From: Rheinheimera hassiensis
GTDB lineage: Bacteria; Pseudomonadota; Gammaproteobacteria; Enterobacterales; Alteromonadaceae
Reading direction: 5' to 3'
DNA length: 64,000 nt
Assembly (NCBI RefSeq): GCF_022436675.1
Contig: NZ_JAKUJZ010000002.1
Location: 374,655 to 438,654 of the forward strand
The notes below the pieces were generated by a model, which saw only the letters and a list, made by a program, of their open reading frames with translations, was not told the origin of the DNA and did no database searches. Made by a program: the position numbers and the translations under genes. Below, in pieces: positions 61,862 through 64,000 of this stretch (position 1 is the stretch's first letter; each line of letters starts with the position of its first letter).

Positions 61862-61889
61862 AACAACGCCGGCTTTTGCCGGCGTTGTT
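61862..61889 (+). terminator. Terminator-like hairpin after natB
   Basis: AACAACGCCGGC pairs perfectly with GCCGGCGTTGTT around TTTT. The T-tail is short, so termination may be incomplete. Confidence 0.65.
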
Positions 61890-61920
61890 ATTACGACAGA
61901 TTCCATTTTACAAATACTAT

Positions 61921-61935
61921 TGATAATGGTTCTTA
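61921..61935 (+). promoter_or_regulatory. Candidate Fur box upstream of bfd
   Basis: TGATAATGGTTCTTA matches the 7-1-7 Fur consensus at 11 of 14 informative positions, with the left half perfect. It lies about 40 bp before the bfd start, and E. coli bfd is Fur-regulated. Confidence 0.55.
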
Positions 61936-61976
61936 ATAATATTAAAATGGCGGCGTTATGTTAGCGGAGTACTGTT

Positions 61977-62183
61977 ATGTACGTGTGTTTATGCAAAGCT
62001 GTTACCGATAAAGCCATTAAACAAAAAGTGGCGCAAGGCGTATCCACTATGCGTGAACTGAAAATGTGCACCGGTGTGGGCAGCCAATGTGGTAAGTGCA
62101 CCTGTCAGGCGCAGCAAATTCTGCATAACGAACTGGTTCGTATTTCCGACTCATCTTTAGAACTGGCACAGCCAGCCGCTTAA
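61977..62183 (+). CDS. bfd: Bacterioferritin-associated ferredoxin
   Basis: Small [2Fe-2S] protein that releases iron from bacterioferritin. The protein is 68 residues. The cluster ligands are visible as Cys4, Cys6, Cys38 and Cys41 (MYVCLCKAV, GSQCGKCTC), as in E. coli Bfd, with extra Cys31 and Cys43. GGAG lies 8 bp upstream of the ATG and a Fur-box candidate lies just upstream. No bacterioferritin gene is adjacent, unlike in E. coli. Confidence 0.93.
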   Translation: MYVCLCKAVTDKAIKQKVAQGVSTMRELKMCTGVGSQCGKCTCQAQQILHNELVRISDSSLELAQPAA

Positions 62184-62316
62184 TCTGCATTTATATGCTT
62201 ATTTCAGGCATTTAAATTCTGTATCTATTCTTTTTCCGCTTTGCACTGGTCATAATAACGCTATTGATTTAGGCTAAGCTCAGGCTTGGGGTAACCGCAG
62301 CAGTTATGGAAAAACT

Positions 62317-63207
62317 ATGGATAAAATTAATCAGGTTGCCATCGTTGGTGGTGTGCATGGCAATGAATTTTCGGGTATTTATTTAGTTAAGCAGTATCAG
62401 GCTAAACCAGATTTGGTCAGCCGCGCCAGTTTTAATACCGAACTGGTATGGGCCAACCCAGAAGCGCATTATGCCAACAAACGTTATCTGCACAGTGATT
62501 TAAACCGCCAGTTTAAAAATACCGATTTAGCCAACCCCGAGCTTGCCAATTACGAGCAAAACCGGGCCAAGGTGCTTAATGCCCGGCTTGGTCCTAAGGG
62601 CAACGCCAAAACCGATTTACTGATTGATTTACACAACACAACCAGCAATATGGGCGCCTGTTTAATACTGACCCAGGCCGGGCCGTTTTATAATCAGCTG
62701 GCCGCCTATGTAAAAATGGTGATGCCCGAAGCGATTATTTCCCGTGACGAAGATCACTTTGCTGCCGAAGATCACGCGCTGATGTGTACTGTTGGCCGTT
62801 ACGGTGTGCTGGTAGAAGTAGGGCCCCAGCCACAATCAGTATTACGCCAGGACGTGCTGGAGCTGATGGATACCATGACGCGGCATATTCTTGATTTTGT
62901 TCAGCTGTATAACAGCAATACTTTGCCGGCATTGCCAAAACAGACAGAAGCCTTTCGTTATCTGCACAGCATTAAACTGCCAATGAATGAAAAAGGCGAG
63001 CGCCTGGGCATGGTGCATAAGAATGTGCAGGACAAAGATTATCAGCCGATTAACCCCGGCGATCCGATCTTTACCCTGTTTGATGGCAGCGAGATTTATT
63101 ACGATGGCGATGTGACGGTATACCCAACCTTTATTAACGAAGCCGCTTATTACGACAATAATCTGGCGATGTCATTAAATGAAAAAGTCGTTATTACTCT
63201 CGAGTAA
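62317..63207 (+). CDS. Aspartoacylase
   Basis: Zinc hydrolase of the AspA/AstE family that deacetylates N-acetyl-aspartate or related N-acyl amino acids. The protein is 296 residues. Zinc ligands are visible as His14 and Glu17 (GGVHGNEFSG) and His106 (DLHNTTSNMG). Substrate-binding Asn/Arg lie in HSDLNRQFK near 60-67, and the catalytic Glu167 in GVLVEVGPQ. The C-terminal beta-domain has INPGDPIFTLFDG. GGAAAA precedes the ATG. It appears monocistronic; the natural substrate in this organism is unknown. Confidence 0.9.
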   Translation: MDKINQVAIVGGVHGNEFSGIYLVKQYQAKPDLVSRASFNTELVWANPEAHYANKRYLHSDLNRQFKNTDLANPELANYEQNRAKVLNARLGPKGNAKTDLLIDLHNTTSNMGACLILTQAGPFYNQLAAYVKMVMPEAIISRDEDHFAAEDHALMCTVGRYGVLVEVGPQPQSVLRQDVLELMDTMTRHILDFVQLYNSNTLPALPKQTEAFRYLHSIKLPMNEKGERLGMVHKNVQDKDYQPINPGDPIFTLFDGSEIYYDGDVTVYPTFINEAAYYDNNLAMSLNEKVVITLE

Positions 63208-63319
63208 CCTGGCTTGGTCTGACATCTGTATCATGATGATTATTTAGGTTTTATTTTGGCAATCGCTGTGTTATTAAACTGTTATTAATGATTCAGTCTG
63301 GTTATGTCAAGGGTACCGA

Positions 63320-64000
63320 ATGAACGCTAAATTAAGCTGCGTTATCTGGTTATTTAGCTTGGGGTTGGTGGTATCAGGTAGTGTTGTAAAAGCACAGCCA
63401 CTGCGTTTTCTTACCGAGCATAACCCGCCGGGAGAGTATCTGAACGAGCAAGGCGAGGTCAGCGGCGTAACAGCCAGCCTGGTGCTTATACTGCAGCAAC
63501 AGCTGAACGAGCCCGGTGATATTGAGCTGATGCCCTGGGGCAGGGCGCTGAGTATTGCCAGGGCAGAGCCGGATATAGTGTTGTTTGAAACGGTACGTAC
63601 AGCCGAGCGCGAAGGCTGGTTTAAGTGGGTTGGGCCGCTTAAGCATTATCAAATGGCTTTATACGGTTTAAGACACCGGGTAGGGGATACACCGTCACTG
63701 GCCGCACTACCAAGAAACTATATCGCCTGTAATTACCGTAATTCTGCCACCGTAGGTGAAATTAAAGCGCTGGGTTTTACCGAAGGAAAAAACCTGATAC
63801 TCACCAGTAAATCAGGCGATTGTCTGGATATGCTGTTGTTAGGCCGGGCCGATTTAATGGCGGTTAGCGAGCTGTCGGTGCCAGAGTTTTCAGCCAATGC
63901 CGAGGAAGCAGGCAGTCAGCTGGTAATGGTGAAATACCTTAGCGAGCGTAAACGCTACCTGGCGTTTTCCCGCAATGTGTCAGACGAGCGTATTGCCCGC
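63320..64000 (+). CDS. Periplasmic solute-binding (SBP_bac_3-like) protein, truncated by window end
   Basis: The frame opens at ATG 63320 with AAGGG upstream and runs off the window (227 codons visible). A signal peptide (MNAKLSCVIWLFSLGLVV, ending near VKAQ) is followed by PLRFLTEHNPPGEYLNEQGEVSGVTASLV, the LMPWGRALSIA segment, and FETVRTAEREGWFKWVGPL. These are typical of transporter substrate-binding domain proteins of Alteromonadales. Many of these are orphan binding proteins without a cognate ABC transporter; whether that applies here cannot be seen. Confidence 0.82.
   Translation, partial: MNAKLSCVIWLFSLGLVVSGSVVKAQPLRFLTEHNPPGEYLNEQGEVSGVTASLVLILQQQLNEPGDIELMPWGRALSIARAEPDIVLFETVRTAEREGWFKWVGPLKHYQMALYGLRHRVGDTPSLAALPRNYIACNYRNSATVGEIKALGFTEGKNLILTSKSGDCLDMLLLGRADLMAVSELSVPEFSANAEEAGSQLVMVKYLSERKRYLAFSRNVSDERIAR

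Overview
The window is a chromosomal segment of a gammaproteobacterium. It is almost fully coding and shows no insertion sequence, prophage, CRISPR array, tRNA or rRNA. Several features point to an Alteromonadales / Rheinheimera-Alishewanella-like host: a TtpC-type TonB2 energiser cluster, a PrsK/PrsR (PEP-CTERM) regulator pair, a monomeric isocitrate dehydrogenase, a leucine-dehydrogenase-type enzyme, a CbbA-type class II aldolase and DUF3025/DUF3450 proteins. The genus is an inference; no marker gene in the window settles it.

Layout. 1-6.2 kb: metK (partial, minus strand) diverges from the central-carbon genes tkt, epd, pgk and fba. 6.5-11.4 kb: a six-gene TonB2-type operon (DUF3450, ttpC, exbB, exbD, tonB, TPR protein). 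11.5-16.7 kb: prsR and prsK, a secreted trypsin-like protease, and a divergent patatin phospholipase. 16.7-18.5 kb: a Leu/Glu-type amino-acid dehydrogenase and a small hypothetical gene, divergent around a palindromic operator candidate. 18.5-32.4 kb: a housekeeping block that follows E. coli gene order (roxA, purB, hflD, mnmA, nudJ, rluE, icd, cspD, clpS, clpA, infA, aat, trxB). It differs by lacking phoPQ and cydDC, gaining bpt, and carrying a monomeric icd. 32.5-40.1 kb: a large beta-propeller sensor kinase, a secreted subtilase, a TrhA/hemolysin-III membrane protein, a lone glycosyltransferase and a histone-H1-like Lys/Ala-rich protein. 40.3-49 kb: Nif3-like protein, cmoM, the tamA-tamB translocation genes, a PA3286-like ketoacyl synthase and a stand-alone glycogen-binding domain. 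49.4-54.2 kb: an RND efflux adaptor and an RND permease with a DUF805 domain fused to its C-terminus. 54.2-59.8 kb: asnB, DUF3025, then a minus-strand module of AraC-type regulator, secreted DJ-1/PfpI protein and NTF2-like protein, followed by a displaced, degenerate 3' end of a second DUF3025 gene. 59.8-64 kb: natA-natB, bfd behind a Fur-box candidate, an aspartoacylase, and a truncated periplasmic solute-binding protein.

Functional themes. Several sets of genes work together: TonB2 energisation of outer-membrane receptors, the Leu/N-degron pathway (bpt and aat write the signal; clpS and clpA read and unfold), TamA-TamB envelope biogenesis, and RND and NatAB export. The least ordinary observations are the RND-DUF805 fusion, the DUF3025 remnant flanking an apparent three-gene insertion, the stand-alone PrsK/PrsR pair beside a secreted protease, and the H1-like tailed protein.
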